Assembly: GCA_910577585.1 (NCBI GenBank)
Contig: CAJTNN010000016.1
Span: 1 to 63,171 of the forward strand
Source of the DNA: an uncultured Muribaculaceae bacterium
Lineage (GTDB): Bacteria; Bacteroidota; Bacteroidia; Bacteroidales; Muribaculaceae
Reading direction: 5' to 3'
DNA: 63,171 bases
In this document: one piece after another, positions 18,801-27,596 of the stretch
How positions within the stretch are numbered: position 1 is the first letter of the stretch
How the letters are laid out: every line of letters starts with the position of its first letter
Position numbers and translations under genes: made by a program
The notes under the pieces: generated by a model
What the model saw: only the letters and a program-made list of their open reading frames with translations
Databases searched by the model: none
What the model was told of the DNA's origin: nothing

Positions 18801-21800
18801 GATGTGACTGTATTCAAGGGACAGAGCATCGATAGCGGCTGGACTTTCAAGGCCACGGCTTCGGGCTGCACTGCTTCTGTAAGCGGCTCCAAAGTGAGCG
18901 TGACGGCAATAAGCGCCGACTCGGCTACTGTCACTGTCACGGCCACAAAGACCGGATGCCCTGCGCTCACGACCTCGATGACGCTCTATAAAGTGCGTCC
19001 CGGCAAGCAGGGCGCAACTGGCGCTGCTGCGGTGGTCTATCAGCTCGAACCCTCGGCATCCTCCATCAACCGCAAGACGGATGGCTCAATCTCGCCTTCC
19101 GGCAAACTGACTGTAAAAGTTTATGAGATTACCGGAAGCCAACCGCGCAAGGAGGCCGTAGGTTCGGCGCGCATCATCAAGTATCAGCGCACCGGCAAGG
19201 ATTCCGTACCGCAGACCTATCCATCAGCGGGCATCGACATTACGGCTGAGACCACGGCCATAATCCTCGAACTGTATGACACCGACGGCAAGACTCTGCT
19301 CGACCGCGAGCGTGTCCCGGTAGTGGCCGATGGCGCTGACCTCGTGAATCTCAAAAATGAAGTCGATACATTCGATTATGTGAAGGCGGCCATGCGGGAT
19401 GGTGCCACGGTAGCCAACGGCGGTCTGCTCCTCTCATCACTCATTCAGCTCGGCTTATGGGCTAAGGATGCGCAGGGGAATCCGACGACTCTCAGCTCCG
19501 TATGGGCCGGCATGAACGGTGTGTACGGCAGCGGGCGGACGATTGCGAGCTGGTGGGGCGGCGAGATGGCTGACCTTTTTGACGGGGCTGACAAACTGCT
19601 TTCTCCTGCACCGAAGAATGCGGCCAAGGCGCTTGTGCGCATGGATGGCAGCGCTTACTTCTCGGGTGGAAATGTGGGCTTCAAGGCTGATGGCGGCGGC
19701 TGGCTCGGTTCGCAGAACGGTATCACTTGGGATGCGACGGGGACGCTGACGCTTAATTCGGGTATCTCGATAGGATCGGGAGGCTCGGAGGGGCTTGACA
19801 CGCTCGGCAGTCTTGTGGAGGCGCTCAACTCGCTTTCGAATCTGATTTATCCGGTGGATGAATCGGGCAACCGTATCACGTGGAAGCGTGCCACGGCGGC
19901 CAATGCGAAGGCAATCTGTGTCGTTCCCGGTCTATACTCGCAGGAGTTCGTGAGTGCGCGCGGCGCGGATGATTCGGCGGCGGGGTCGGGCTCGGGCGGC
20001 GGCTTCGGGCTGCTCCAGGATTGGGCGAAGTATTCGGCTGAGACGGGGGGCGCTTACGGTCTGTCGGCCACGCTGGGCTGGGGGCTTAAGGAGGAGCTTG
20101 AGGCGCTTTCGGGGCGCTTGTCGGGCGTGACGTCTGATTTGGCTTCGGGTCTGGCCAATAAGGCTGACTCGGGGCATACTCATTCGTTTGCCTCGCTGAC
20201 TGCCAAGCCTACGACTCTGGCGGGGTATGGGATTACTGATGCTTCGATTAGTAAGGATGGGGTTATCTCGCTGGGGGCTAACTCTATCAAGCCGCTGACT
20301 CAGCATCAGAGTCTGGCGGATTATCTGACCAAGACGGCGGCTGCTGATACTTATCTTACTAAGACTTCGGCGGCGTCTACCTATCAGCCAAAAGGCGATT
20401 ATGTGACCATCGGCGGGGAGCAGACCATCACGGGGATAAAGACTTTCTCGGGTGGCTTCCGGTTGCAGACTGATACATCGTGGTCGAATGTGGACCGCTA
20501 CATTCCTTTTACCGGAGCAGGTGATTTTGCTGAGGTTTTCCGGCTCTATAATGCGGATGAGCATAAGGGGCTGACTTATAACCCGAGTTCTGGAATCCTT
20601 AAATCCGGAGCATTCCGCGCCACACTTGCACGTTCTGCGTGGGCCACGGGATTGAGAATAACTCTTTCCGACATGGTGGCCAACGATGTTGCGCAGATTC
20701 GATTTGGCAAGGCTGAATCTTCCTACAATGAGGGCTATATCGGATATAAACACATCGCGGATGGCTCGCCAAATAATTTTGTCACTATCGGCTTATTCAG
20801 TCGTGACCATGCGCTGACCATCCTCGGCTCCGGCAATGTGGGAATCGGTACTACTGCTCCGGCGGCGAAGCTGGATGTGAGCGGTGTGGCGCGTGTGACT
20901 TCTTTGCAGATTGGCACGGCTTCGGCGCATGTTACACTGACGTTTGAGAATGGTGGGCTTAAGATTGACAAGGGGGTCTACTCTACGGATTACGTGAGCG
21001 CGAGGGGGCAGGACGACACGGCGACCGGTGGCAGCGGTGGCGGCTTTCCGCTGCTGACGAAGTGGGAGAGCTACAAGGCTGAGATGGCTGACGGCTATGG
21101 GTTGTCGGCGGGGCTGGGTGCGGCGCTGAGGCAGTCGGTTGCGGATGTGGATGCGGCGCTGGCGGCGTTCCGCACGGATGCGGCGGCGACTTATCTGACG
21201 CAGACGGCAGCGGCTAACACTTATCAGCCTAAGGGCAGCTATCTGACTACTACTTCGGCGGCTGACACGTACCTCGCTAAGACTGACGCATCGTCTACTT
21301 ATCTGAGCAAGACGGACGCCAAGAACACTTATCTGAGCAAGACGGATGCGGCGTCTACTTATCTGAAACTTTCGGGCGGCACGCTGACCGGTGTGGTGCA
21401 GATGAATGTGGATATGGCGTCGATGCTTCGGCTCAACAATACGCAAGCCACGCAGAGCAGCAAATACGCCGCGGTGCGATTCCAAATCAAAGGGGTGGAT
21501 AAATGCGGCGTGGCCGGAGGTGATGATGGCTATCTTTACCGCGTCAATTCTGATTTCAGCTCTGTATATAAGATTTGGGATGAGAATAATGACGGCTCGG
21601 GGAGCGGGCTTGATGCTGATTTGCTTGATGGGTTGCACGCCTCATCGTTTGCGCGTGGTGGCCAATCGCAAATCACCATACCTGCCGGAGCTGCCAAGTG
21701 GGTGAGGGTGGCCACGGCTACAAGCTATGTGTCGGGGGCTATCATCACGCTTGTCAACAACTATCATAATTGCACTACCGGAGGTGTGACCATCGCCGTG

Positions 21801-24536
21801 CATGGCGGCTACCGCACCAAGGCGCATGTGAGCATCTCGCAGATTGGTGGCTATCCGACCTTGTGCCAGAGGGCGCGCGTGGTATATCCTACGGCTTCGA
21901 ACGACCCCTTCTATGTGGAGGTCTATGTGGGCGCTTTGGCCGGGTCGAATCCGCTGAATATCCTTGTATCGAATGCGCTGGCCTATACGCCTGCGGCCTC
22001 GTATGTGGCCGGAGCGGTGCCATCGGGGTATGATACGAAGGAGATTCCGCTTGTGGATGGCATGGCAGCGACTTCGCTTGTGGCCACGAATGCGAGCGGT
22101 CTGTATCTGATTGGCGGCGCTAACGGTGGCAAGTATTACGGTACTTTCCTGCGCAATGACGGCGCTAATATCTATTGGATGCTCAGCGACCCGATTGACA
22201 CGGCCACGGCTACCGGCTACAACTCGCTGCGTCCGCTGACCATCAACAACGCTACGGGCAACATCCACTTCGGCAACAGTACGCTTAAGGTGGTGCATCC
22301 TACGGCGGAGCAGGAGGGGCGCGTGGGTATCAATGAGTCTAATCCGCGCTTCCGGCTGCATGTGGGGGGCGAGATGATGGCCACCACGGTGCGCATCGGC
22401 ACATACTCTGACCATGTGATTCTGAGCTATGAGAACGGTGCGCTTAAGGTGAGCAAGGGTGTGTATTCGCTGGAGTATGTGAGCGCGCGTGGGCAGGATG
22501 ATTCGGCAACGTCCGGCGGCAGCGGCGGCACGGCATTCGGGCTCTTGCAGGAGTGGTCGGCCTACGCTGACGCCACGGCGAAGAGCACGGCATTGTCGGC
22601 TTATCTGGGCAATGACTTGCGGTCGCAGCTGAGTGCGCTTTCGGGGTCGCTGACGGCTTATCAGTCTACGGTGGCTGATACGTTCCTCACCAAGACGGAT
22701 GCGGCGGCCAAGTATCAGCCCGCGGGGAGCTATCTGCTTGTGGCCGGAACCAACGGCACGGCAACCGGAGTGTCGGCGCTGCTCAATAAGTTAGGCACGG
22801 GCGCATCGGCGCCGCAGGATGCTGACTATTACATCTGCCAATACGCCGGAGGAGGCACGACCACGACCACGTACCACCGCCGACCGATGAGCGCCCTATG
22901 GACGTGGATTAACTCGAAGAAGATAGCCACGGCGGCCAAGGCTGACAATGCGACATCAGCCACAACCGCTGCCTCGGCCACAACGGCAGGAACGGCCAAC
23001 ACGGCCACCTACGCGCTGCGCGTGCAGAACGCCACGCCTATCACCGCGATGGGCATGAGCTACTATGCAGGGCAGCCCAAGCTGGTGAGCGCCGGAGGCA
23101 CGGCGGTGAAGGGCACGAGTGACGTGCAATCGGTGTGGGCCATACCGGAGGAGGGTTATGCTACCGACACCTACGCCAATGTGATGAACTTCCGCTTGAA
23201 TTGGGATAGCCGCATCTGGTGCGACATCGCCGCATCGCCTAACGCTGAGGGTCTGTGGTACCGCATGGTGTCGGGGGGCAAGTCGAAGGCGTGGCACCGT
23301 CTGGCATTCACTGACGGCAATGTGGAGTCAGCCACGAAGTTGCAGACGGCGCGGAAGCTTTGGGGGAATGACTTCAACGGCACGGCAGAGGTTAACGGAA
23401 ATATGACCTTTGCGGTCGGCACCTCTAACCGTCAGCTCCAAATCACAAAGGAGGGGAGCTTCATTTTCCGTGCCGCTACCGGTGGCTGGGCGTGGGGATT
23501 GTCGACCAACAACAGTCAGAACGCGCGCATCGGCTATGTGGTCGGCGCATTCGGCACGGCAGACAAGCTCACCTTCAACTTCATGGGCGGCGACTACAAT
23601 ACGCCTCACTTTGTGGTGCTGGCTGACGGCAAGGTGGGCATCGGCACGAAGACGCCGACACATGCGCTGGAGGTGGCCGGCGACATTGCCACGACCACGC
23701 GCGTGATTACGCCGCGCATCGACATCGGCAGCGGCACGGCGAGCGGCGCCATGGTGTGGGACTCCGACAACTCGGCGCTATTCGCCGGATGCGACATGCG
23801 CATATCGGGCAAGCTCTTCGGCATGAGCCGCATCGAGGCGACCCAGATATGGATGGTCAACAAGGATACGGCGTGGGACGGCTCCGGCATGTATATCACC
23901 GGAGGCTCTACGGGCGGCATGGCGGTGAACATCTACAACTCCGACAAGGCCTATGAGGGGCTGGCGGTGCAGATTAACCATGACGGCAAAATCGGCCTCG
24001 GGGTGAGCTCGGCCAACATCGACGCCACGCTGCATGTGAAGGGAACGGTGCACATCACCGACTACGCGACCTTCGACAAAAGCATCCTCATCGGCGGCAA
24101 GAACGGCGCCACATGGGGCTGGGACACCAGCGTAAAAGCGCTCTTCACCAACTACGGCATCTACGCCTACAGCTTCATCGCCTCGCGTATGGCCATAAGC
24201 GACTCCGATGCGCGGATGAAGCGTGTGGCGGGTCCGGTACGGCTGACGGTGCATGATGTGGCCAAGGCTCCGGCGGTGGAGTTCAGCTGGAGGGACACGG
24301 GCAAAATGGCGGTCGGTTCGCTGGCTCAGTACTGGCAGAGGGTGCTGCCGCTGACGGTGTATGACAACGGTCGGAATCTGGCGCTCAACTACGGCGCTGC
24401 GGCCCTGCTTTCGGCCATCGTGGTGGCGCGCAAGGTCGAGCGCCATGAGGAGCGCATCAAGCGCCTCGAGCGCTGCAAACGTGAGCTCGAGCGCGAGCTG
24501 GCAGCGGTCAAGAACGAATTACAGAACAATCAATAA
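15855..24536 (+). CDS. Baseplate hub / tail fibre fusion with C-terminal S74 chaperone, 2893 aa
   Basis: The first 550 or so residues form a hub-like (Tal/gp44-type) domain. The middle has structural beta domains, a collagen-like GAPGNPGKDG segment near residue 872 and a bacterial Ig-like domain near 980-1050. Three related fibre modules, each with a VSARG(A/Q)DD(S/T) signature, lie at about residues 1364, 1713 and 2208. Runs of TYLTKT-type repeats sit near 1490-1515 and 1780-1838. The C-terminus (SDSDARMKR near residue 2780, then a coiled coil) matches the peptidase S74 intramolecular chaperone, which trimerises fibres and cleaves itself off at the Ser. It probably binds the host surface. 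The fusion of hub and fibre in one chain is unusually long. Confidence 0.85.
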   Translation: MTSLKIYSPFSQTPLVSVIPNEKCLRKFLLMSEDSLTLYFISQSAFDIPVGSYVEYEGKRFILTQRQPGKWNASTGVWEYTVRFDLYYRAWGMKMLRYVIPGATTPAETSFTLTSNLATHGSMLLRAIAGIGYDGFRVECDDTIDASEAKLVQYNNISILAGIEAVAKAWDCEWWVDVSDKSIHFGKLVNNLRYAVDFEAGVNVSTFSTQTSQSEVPNRLYVFGSTRNLPSGYRQTDAADTLPGVVASRLMLPEGTPYLQTDPELPEDAVVEGVAVFDDVYPKTDLTVSVEPESYESEVPNNDGTVTRQRYFRIRYDYTAFRFYTSYILPDEELHVIFTSGLLNGMDFGVRFNPLGVAEKMSDDTVNPDSQMFEIVANEDYGRTLPDDILKPQKGDTFILYGWDATKVAELGLIQAAESLLKEEGLKALAEYREDTSSVSCPMAWDWMKSRISANSQPKPGDKVNVHDILMFGKQGRASRIIGYQYPIDAPYTAYTYTCGENVTLSRLNSMQRQIDGIAKSGEKMNVANALDFLSKRHADRTPYRLSSDTGFEVGNFSSNTSGGFFGVDASDGRSYAEVDRLYVRLRAYFESLTVIEAETLAGRQYITPGSAVKCVKVEDKGNCYRCWYLSEQDGEKRHTKIVAGDQVISEDFNIGEGTSSQSGNRRWWRLVTSVSNDAMTDPATGNHYGYIEVSKTDCENGSDVPQEGDTLCQFGSRATESDGKTMRTDRQNVILIDTVGSDAPSIIFYQGVDSYSLDNRDIIHMGFDKSTGRPFLRNYGDFYSGDRERTTYINYDAGKKAMDAKLVLSLTSPVTDADGNQSTLGDVLTSVLAQYSADAVAWHDDFHSGDVWMRTSKDNGATWTDAIRIVGQQGAPGNPGKDGSYVVYQWAVGNDADNAPAAGWTDTPPADVKPGQYVWMRSGTVTPPGTSPAAYTNAIRLTGDRGADGDSVYLLDLGNEMAGVVCDADGVVVAGQLPVSSDVTVFKGQSIDSGWTFKATASGCTASVSGSKVSVTAISADSATVTVTATKTGCPALTTSMTLYKVRPGKQGATGAAAVVYQLEPSASSINRKTDGSISPSGKLTVKVYEITGSQPRKEAVGSARIIKYQRTGKDSVPQTYPSAGIDITAETTAIILELYDTDGKTLLDRERVPVVADGADLVNLKNEVDTFDYVKAAMRDGATVANGGLLLSSLIQLGLWAKDAQGNPTTLSSVWAGMNGVYGSGRTIASWWGGEMADLFDGADKLLSPAPKNAAKALVRMDGSAYFSGGNVGFKADGGGWLGSQNGITWDATGTLTLNSGISIGSGGSEGLDTLGSLVEALNSLSNLIYPVDESGNRITWKRATAANAKAICVVPGLYSQEFVSARGADDSAAGSGSGGGFGLLQDWAKYSAETGGAYGLSATLGWGLKEELEALSGRLSGVTSDLASGLANKADSGHTHSFASLTAKPTTLAGYGITDASISKDGVISLGANSIKPLTQHQSLADYLTKTAAADTYLTKTSAASTYQPKGDYVTIGGEQTITGIKTFSGGFRLQTDTSWSNVDRYIPFTGAGDFAEVFRLYNADEHKGLTYNPSSGILKSGAFRATLARSAWATGLRITLSDMVANDVAQIRFGKAESSYNEGYIGYKHIADGSPNNFVTIGLFSRDHALTILGSGNVGIGTTAPAAKLDVSGVARVTSLQIGTASAHVTLTFENGGLKIDKGVYSTDYVSARGQDDTATGGSGGGFPLLTKWESYKAEMADGYGLSAGLGAALRQSVADVDAALAAFRTDAAATYLTQTAAANTYQPKGSYLTTTSAADTYLAKTDASSTYLSKTDAKNTYLSKTDAASTYLKLSGGTLTGVVQMNVDMASMLRLNNTQATQSSKYAAVRFQIKGVDKCGVAGGDDGYLYRVNSDFSSVYKIWDENNDGSGSGLDADLLDGLHASSFARGGQSQITIPAGAAKWVRVATATSYVSGAIITLVNNYHNCTTGGVTIAVHGGYRTKAHVSISQIGGYPTLCQRARVVYPTASNDPFYVEVYVGALAGSNPLNILVSNALAYTPAASYVAGAVPSGYDTKEIPLVDGMAATSLVATNASGLYLIGGANGGKYYGTFLRNDGANIYWMLSDPIDTATATGYNSLRPLTINNATGNIHFGNSTLKVVHPTAEQEGRVGINESNPRFRLHVGGEMMATTVRIGTYSDHVILSYENGALKVSKGVYSLEYVSARGQDDSATSGGSGGTAFGLLQEWSAYADATAKSTALSAYLGNDLRSQLSALSGSLTAYQSTVADTFLTKTDAAAKYQPAGSYLLVAGTNGTATGVSALLNKLGTGASAPQDADYYICQYAGGGTTTTTYHRRPMSALWTWINSKKIATAAKADNATSATTAASATTAGTANTATYALRVQNATPITAMGMSYYAGQPKLVSAGGTAVKGTSDVQSVWAIPEEGYATDTYANVMNFRLNWDSRIWCDIAASPNAEGLWYRMVSGGKSKAWHRLAFTDGNVESATKLQTARKLWGNDFNGTAEVNGNMTFAVGTSNRQLQITKEGSFIFRAATGGWAWGLSTNNSQNARIGYVVGAFGTADKLTFNFMGGDYNTPHFVVLADGKVGIGTKTPTHALEVAGDIATTTRVITPRIDIGSGTASGAMVWDSDNSALFAGCDMRISGKLFGMSRIEATQIWMVNKDTAWDGSGMYITGGSTGGMAVNIYNSDKAYEGLAVQINHDGKIGLGVSSANIDATLHVKGTVHITDYATFDKSILIGGKNGATWGWDTSVKALFTNYGIYAYSFIASRMAISDSDARMKRVAGPVRLTVHDVAKAPAVEFSWRDTGKMAVGSLAQYWQRVLPLTVYDNGRNLALNYGAAALLSAIVVARKVERHEERIKRLERCKRELERELAAVKNELQNNQ
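19930..22570 (+). repeat. Triplicated fibre module inside the tail gene
   Basis: Three copies of a unit encoding a GVYS-x-x-YVSARGQDD-like start, a Gly/Ser linker, a short W-containing helix (LLTKWESYKAE) and a GLSA-x-LG segment begin near 19930, 20970 and 22455. Each is followed by its own spacer of TYL-type repeats or beta structure. Copies differ in both DNA and protein, so they are old duplications or shuffled cassettes rather than recent repeats. Confidence 0.7.
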
Positions 24537-24564
24537 TCAAAAACTTAAAACACAGAAAAAAATC

Positions 24565-25029
24565 ATGGAGACAAAGAAGAATCTCACAACCGAAGAGGCA
24601 GTGGTAATCTATCGCGCGCTGGGCGCCGCGAAGTTGGGCAAGATGGCCGATGGCGCCAAGTTCAAGGTGATCCGCATCCTGCGCGTGCTCAAGCCTCTGG
24701 CGGCTGCCTACGACGACTTCCTCAAGGATGCGTCCGAGCGTCTGCGCCCCGCTGGCGCCGAGGCCATAGCGATGAAGCAGGAGCGCGGTGAGGCGCTGAC
24801 CGACGCGGAGCGTGCGGCGGCTGAGAAGTATTCGCGCGATGTGGAGGCATGCGTGTCGACCGAGCTGAAGCGTGGCAATGAGCTCAGCTTCGAGGGGCTG
24901 ACCGAGGAGGAGCTGACCGGACTCGCGGCTGCCAACGATGGCTGGACGGCAGGGCAGCTGATGATGCTGGCTGATGCGCTGGGTGCCGAGTCGGCACCGG
25001 ATACCGCCGAGGAGGGCGCCGCACGATGA
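24565..25029 (+). CDS. Hypothetical phage protein, 154 aa
   Basis: A helical, Ala- and Glu-rich protein (METKKNLTTEEAVVIYRALG) without membrane segments. I chose the ATG at 24565 because an earlier in-frame start would overlap the fibre gene by about 175 bp. It overlaps the next gene by 4 bp (ATGA), so the two are probably made together. It may be a tail-fibre assembly factor, judging only by its place after the fibre gene. Confidence 0.55.
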   Translation: METKKNLTTEEAVVIYRALGAAKLGKMADGAKFKVIRILRVLKPLAAAYDDFLKDASERLRPAGAEAIAMKQERGEALTDAERAAAEKYSRDVEACVSTELKRGNELSFEGLTEEELTGLAAANDGWTAGQLMMLADALGAESAPDTAEEGAAR

Positions 25030-26426
25030 AGGCGCCCATCCAGCTGCATGTGCTGGCGAAGCTATTGGGTGAGGCGCGCGCTGACGCCTTCACACTTTGC
25101 TCATCGCCCAACATCAACCCCTATTCGCTTATCAAGCCTACCTATGTGGAGGCTGCCGACTTCGTGCATGTGGGTAAAGGACCGGAGAATCTTGCCGGGG
25201 ATTCGTGGCCGGACCTCGATGTGAAGGTCAAGACGGGGCATGGAATCGGCGTGGGGGCTTATACGTGGAAGCAGTGCCGATTTGGATACTATGCGCCGTA
25301 TTGCGGAACCTTTGATAATTTTATCGACATGTGTGATGTGCCGTGGGTGCATGTGGGCTGCGAGAAGGCAGACACGGCCAAGAATGGCGGCGTGGCCTCA
25401 TGGGCGCATCTCACGATGTTTGACGGCTACCTGCATGACGCCGTGCCTATCAATCCGGTGCAGAGTGCGATAGTCGCGCCGGAACGGGCTATATCGGTGA
25501 ACCTCGGGTTTACCGAATACACTGACCCTATCAAGCTGAAAGACCCGAGCGCCACACAGTACCCCGGCAACCCCGGCGGCGCCGTGTCTCCTGCCGCAAT
25601 CCTTGGAATGAGTGACGAGAAGTGTGTGCGCTATGTTGGTGCTGCGCTCTACAAGAAGAACGGCGAGAAATGGGAGATGAAGGCCAACAAGGCTCACACA
25701 AGCCCGATGACCGCCGACAAGGCCAACGTGGGTGTGGGTCTGCAATTACTTGCGAGTCCGGAGGTGCCCGCCACCTACCGCATCATACCGTGGATAATCG
25801 AGATGGACCAGACGACCACCACGCAGATAAAGATGCCCTTCTACTATGACGGTGACGGCAAGGCCGTGGCCAACGCCGGAGCGAGGATATTCAGCTTCAA
25901 GGTGCATGAGACGTATGTGCCGGAGATAGAGAAGAGCATTTCGCGATATTGGCCGGACATATACATTCAGAGCGCGAGCATCGACACCACCAGCGGCAAG
26001 GTGTCGGTGACGGTGAGAATAAAGGCCCGCTCTATTGTGGGGACGCCAGATATACGCGTGTCGAATATCCGCGTAAATCTGACGATTACGGGCACGAGTC
26101 TGGGAGACCTCACCGAGAGCCCGCTGCCTAAGATCGAGAAGACGATCACTACACTGACATATAAGACAGTCGGGATATCGGAGGTGGAAGATGTGGTGCT
26201 CACCGGGACGCTTGACGTGGGCAACCTTAAGAGTTACAAGCGTGCGATGCTGACCGCTTATGCAGATGCCACGGTGGTAAGCACGGGCACAACCACAGAA
26301 TCGCCCCTACAGAGCAGCGAAGTGGACCACGACCTCACCAGCAACACCTCAAACAACGCCGGAGAGGGTGGCACACCCCTGCTGCCCGGCTCCGGATGGG
26401 GCCCGATAATCTGGCCATCGACATAA
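25026..26426 (+). CDS. Hypothetical tail-associated protein, 466 aa
   Basis: An aromatic- and Gly-rich N-terminal half (HVGKGPENLAGDSW; FGYYAPYCGTFDNF) is followed by Ig-like beta strands (residues about 300-420) and a flexible Gly/Ser/Asn C-terminus ending in WGPIIWPST. It lies between the fibre gene and the lysis genes, coupled to the previous gene. It could be a minor virion surface or receptor-binding protein, but no family is recognised. Confidence 0.5.
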   Translation: MKAPIQLHVLAKLLGEARADAFTLCSSPNINPYSLIKPTYVEAADFVHVGKGPENLAGDSWPDLDVKVKTGHGIGVGAYTWKQCRFGYYAPYCGTFDNFIDMCDVPWVHVGCEKADTAKNGGVASWAHLTMFDGYLHDAVPINPVQSAIVAPERAISVNLGFTEYTDPIKLKDPSATQYPGNPGGAVSPAAILGMSDEKCVRYVGAALYKKNGEKWEMKANKAHTSPMTADKANVGVGLQLLASPEVPATYRIIPWIIEMDQTTTTQIKMPFYYDGDGKAVANAGARIFSFKVHETYVPEIEKSISRYWPDIYIQSASIDTTSGKVSVTVRIKARSIVGTPDIRVSNIRVNLTITGTSLGDLTESPLPKIEKTITTLTYKTVGISEVEDVVLTGTLDVGNLKSYKRAMLTAYADATVVSTGTTTESPLQSSEVDHDLTSNTSNNAGEGGTPLLPGSGWGPIIWPST

Positions 26427-26457
26427 CCGAATTAACCAAAGAGAAAGACAGAAAAGA

Positions 26458-26994
26458 ATGGACTGGCAGACAATAATCATGCAACTGTGCGGGCTGCTGG
26501 CAGGCGGCGGAATCGGCTGGCTGACGAAGAGCGGACGCGTGAAATCGCGCTCAGACGCCTACAAGGTGATGGCCGAGGGGTATGAGTACCGCATCGCCGC
26601 CCTGCATGAGACGGTGGAGAAGCTCAACGACGCCGAGAAGGGGCACGCCGTGCGCATCGGCGAGCTCAACAAGGTGATTGACGACCGCACCGACCGCAAC
26701 CGTGAGCTATCCGACCGACTCTACCGCTCGGAAACGGAGATTAACCGCGTGCAGGACCTTCTGAACGAGGCCAACGCGCGCATCATCCGGCTCACCGAAG
26801 AGCGTGACGAGGAGAGCCGACAGAAGGAGTATTACCGGATGTGGCGCTGCGAGCGAAGCGACTGCGGCGACCCGCGCGGACGCATGCCGCCGAACGCGTC
26901 ACTTGCGACGCTGGTGTATACCGGACCGCCGCGCCGCAGTGAGATTGCATCCGGCTTACAGATTGAATTACTTAAAACAGAAGAGACGAAATGA
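26458..26994 (+). CDS. Membrane-anchored coiled-coil lysis-cassette protein, 178 aa
   Basis: One N-terminal hydrophobic helix (IIMQLCGLLAGGGIGWL, residues about 6-22) is followed by a long coiled coil (residues about 45-130) and a C-terminal CERSDCGDPRGRMPPN motif. Its stop overlaps the amidase start (ATGA). A small single-helix protein just before the endolysin would fit a holin or an accessory to lysis. The Cys-x3-Cys tail is odd for a holin, so this is uncertain. Confidence 0.5.
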   Translation: MDWQTIIMQLCGLLAGGGIGWLTKSGRVKSRSDAYKVMAEGYEYRIAALHETVEKLNDAEKGHAVRIGELNKVIDDRTDRNRELSDRLYRSETEINRVQDLLNEANARIIRLTEERDEESRQKEYYRMWRCERSDCGDPRGRMPPNASLATLVYTGPPRRSEIASGLQIELLKTEETK

Positions 26995-27596
26995 TAGTAC
27001 TTATCGACAACGGCCACGGCGTCAACACGCCCGGCAAACGCTCGCCCGAGGGTGGAGCGCTCAGAGAATACAAATATGCACGCGAAATCGCGGCAGAGGT
27101 GGTGAAACGACTAAAGGCGCGCGGATATGACGCACGCCAGATTGTGCCCGAGGATGCCGATGTGGCGCTGGGTCAGCGCGCGGCCCGCGTGAACGCCGTG
27201 TGCGACATCTACGGCGCCTCCAACGTCTGCCTCGTGTCGATCCACTGCAACGCCGCCGGAAGCGGTGCGCAATGGATGAACGCGCGCGGCTGGGAGGCGT
27301 GGACCTCGCCCGGCCAGACGGCAGGTGACCGACTCGCCGAATGCCTCTACGCCGCCGCACGGCGCGACCTTCCGGCAGGGACGCCGATACGCACCGACAC
27401 CACCGACGGCGACAGCGACAAAGAGTCGGCCTTCACCATCCTGCAACGCACGCGCTGCGCCGCCGTGCTGACCGAGAACCTATTCCAGGATAACCGCGAG
27501 GATGTAGCCTACCTGCTATCCCCGGCAGGGCGCGACCGCATCGCGCAGCTGCATGTAGACGGTATCATTGATTATATTTGTCGCTATGGGAGATAA
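26991..27596 (+). CDS. N-acetylmuramoyl-L-alanine amidase (endolysin), 201 aa
   Basis: An Amidase_3-type zinc enzyme that cuts the bond between MurNAc and the L-Ala of the peptide stem in peptidoglycan. Zinc ligands are probably H9 (DNGHG), E26 (REYKYA) and H85 (SIHCNA), and the catalytic Glu lies in LTENLF near residue 166. There is no signal peptide or wall-binding domain; the whole protein is catalytic. It is coupled to the holin-like gene and overlaps the spanin-like gene by 11 bp, forming a compact lysis cassette. Confidence 0.9.
   Translation: MIVLIDNGHGVNTPGKRSPEGGALREYKYAREIAAEVVKRLKARGYDARQIVPEDADVALGQRAARVNAVCDIYGASNVCLVSIHCNAAGSGAQWMNARGWEAWTSPGQTAGDRLAECLYAAARRDLPAGTPIRTDTTDGDSDKESAFTILQRTRCAAVLTENLFQDNREDVAYLLSPAGRDRIAQLHVDGIIDYICRYGR

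Noticed and set aside
21190..21375. TYLTKT-type repeats as a possible CRISPR array
   Set aside because: They are in frame within the fibre gene, with protein-level repetition and no constant spacers.
19932..22415. Long ORFs on the minus strand inside the fibre gene (about 250-280 codons)
   Set aside because: They are Arg/His-rich, lack any domain and mirror the GC-rich codons of the real + strand gene; they are shadows.
15855..24536. Diversity-generating retroelement target in the fibre gene
   Set aside because: No reverse transcriptase gene, template repeat or accessory gene is seen in the window, so there is no support.
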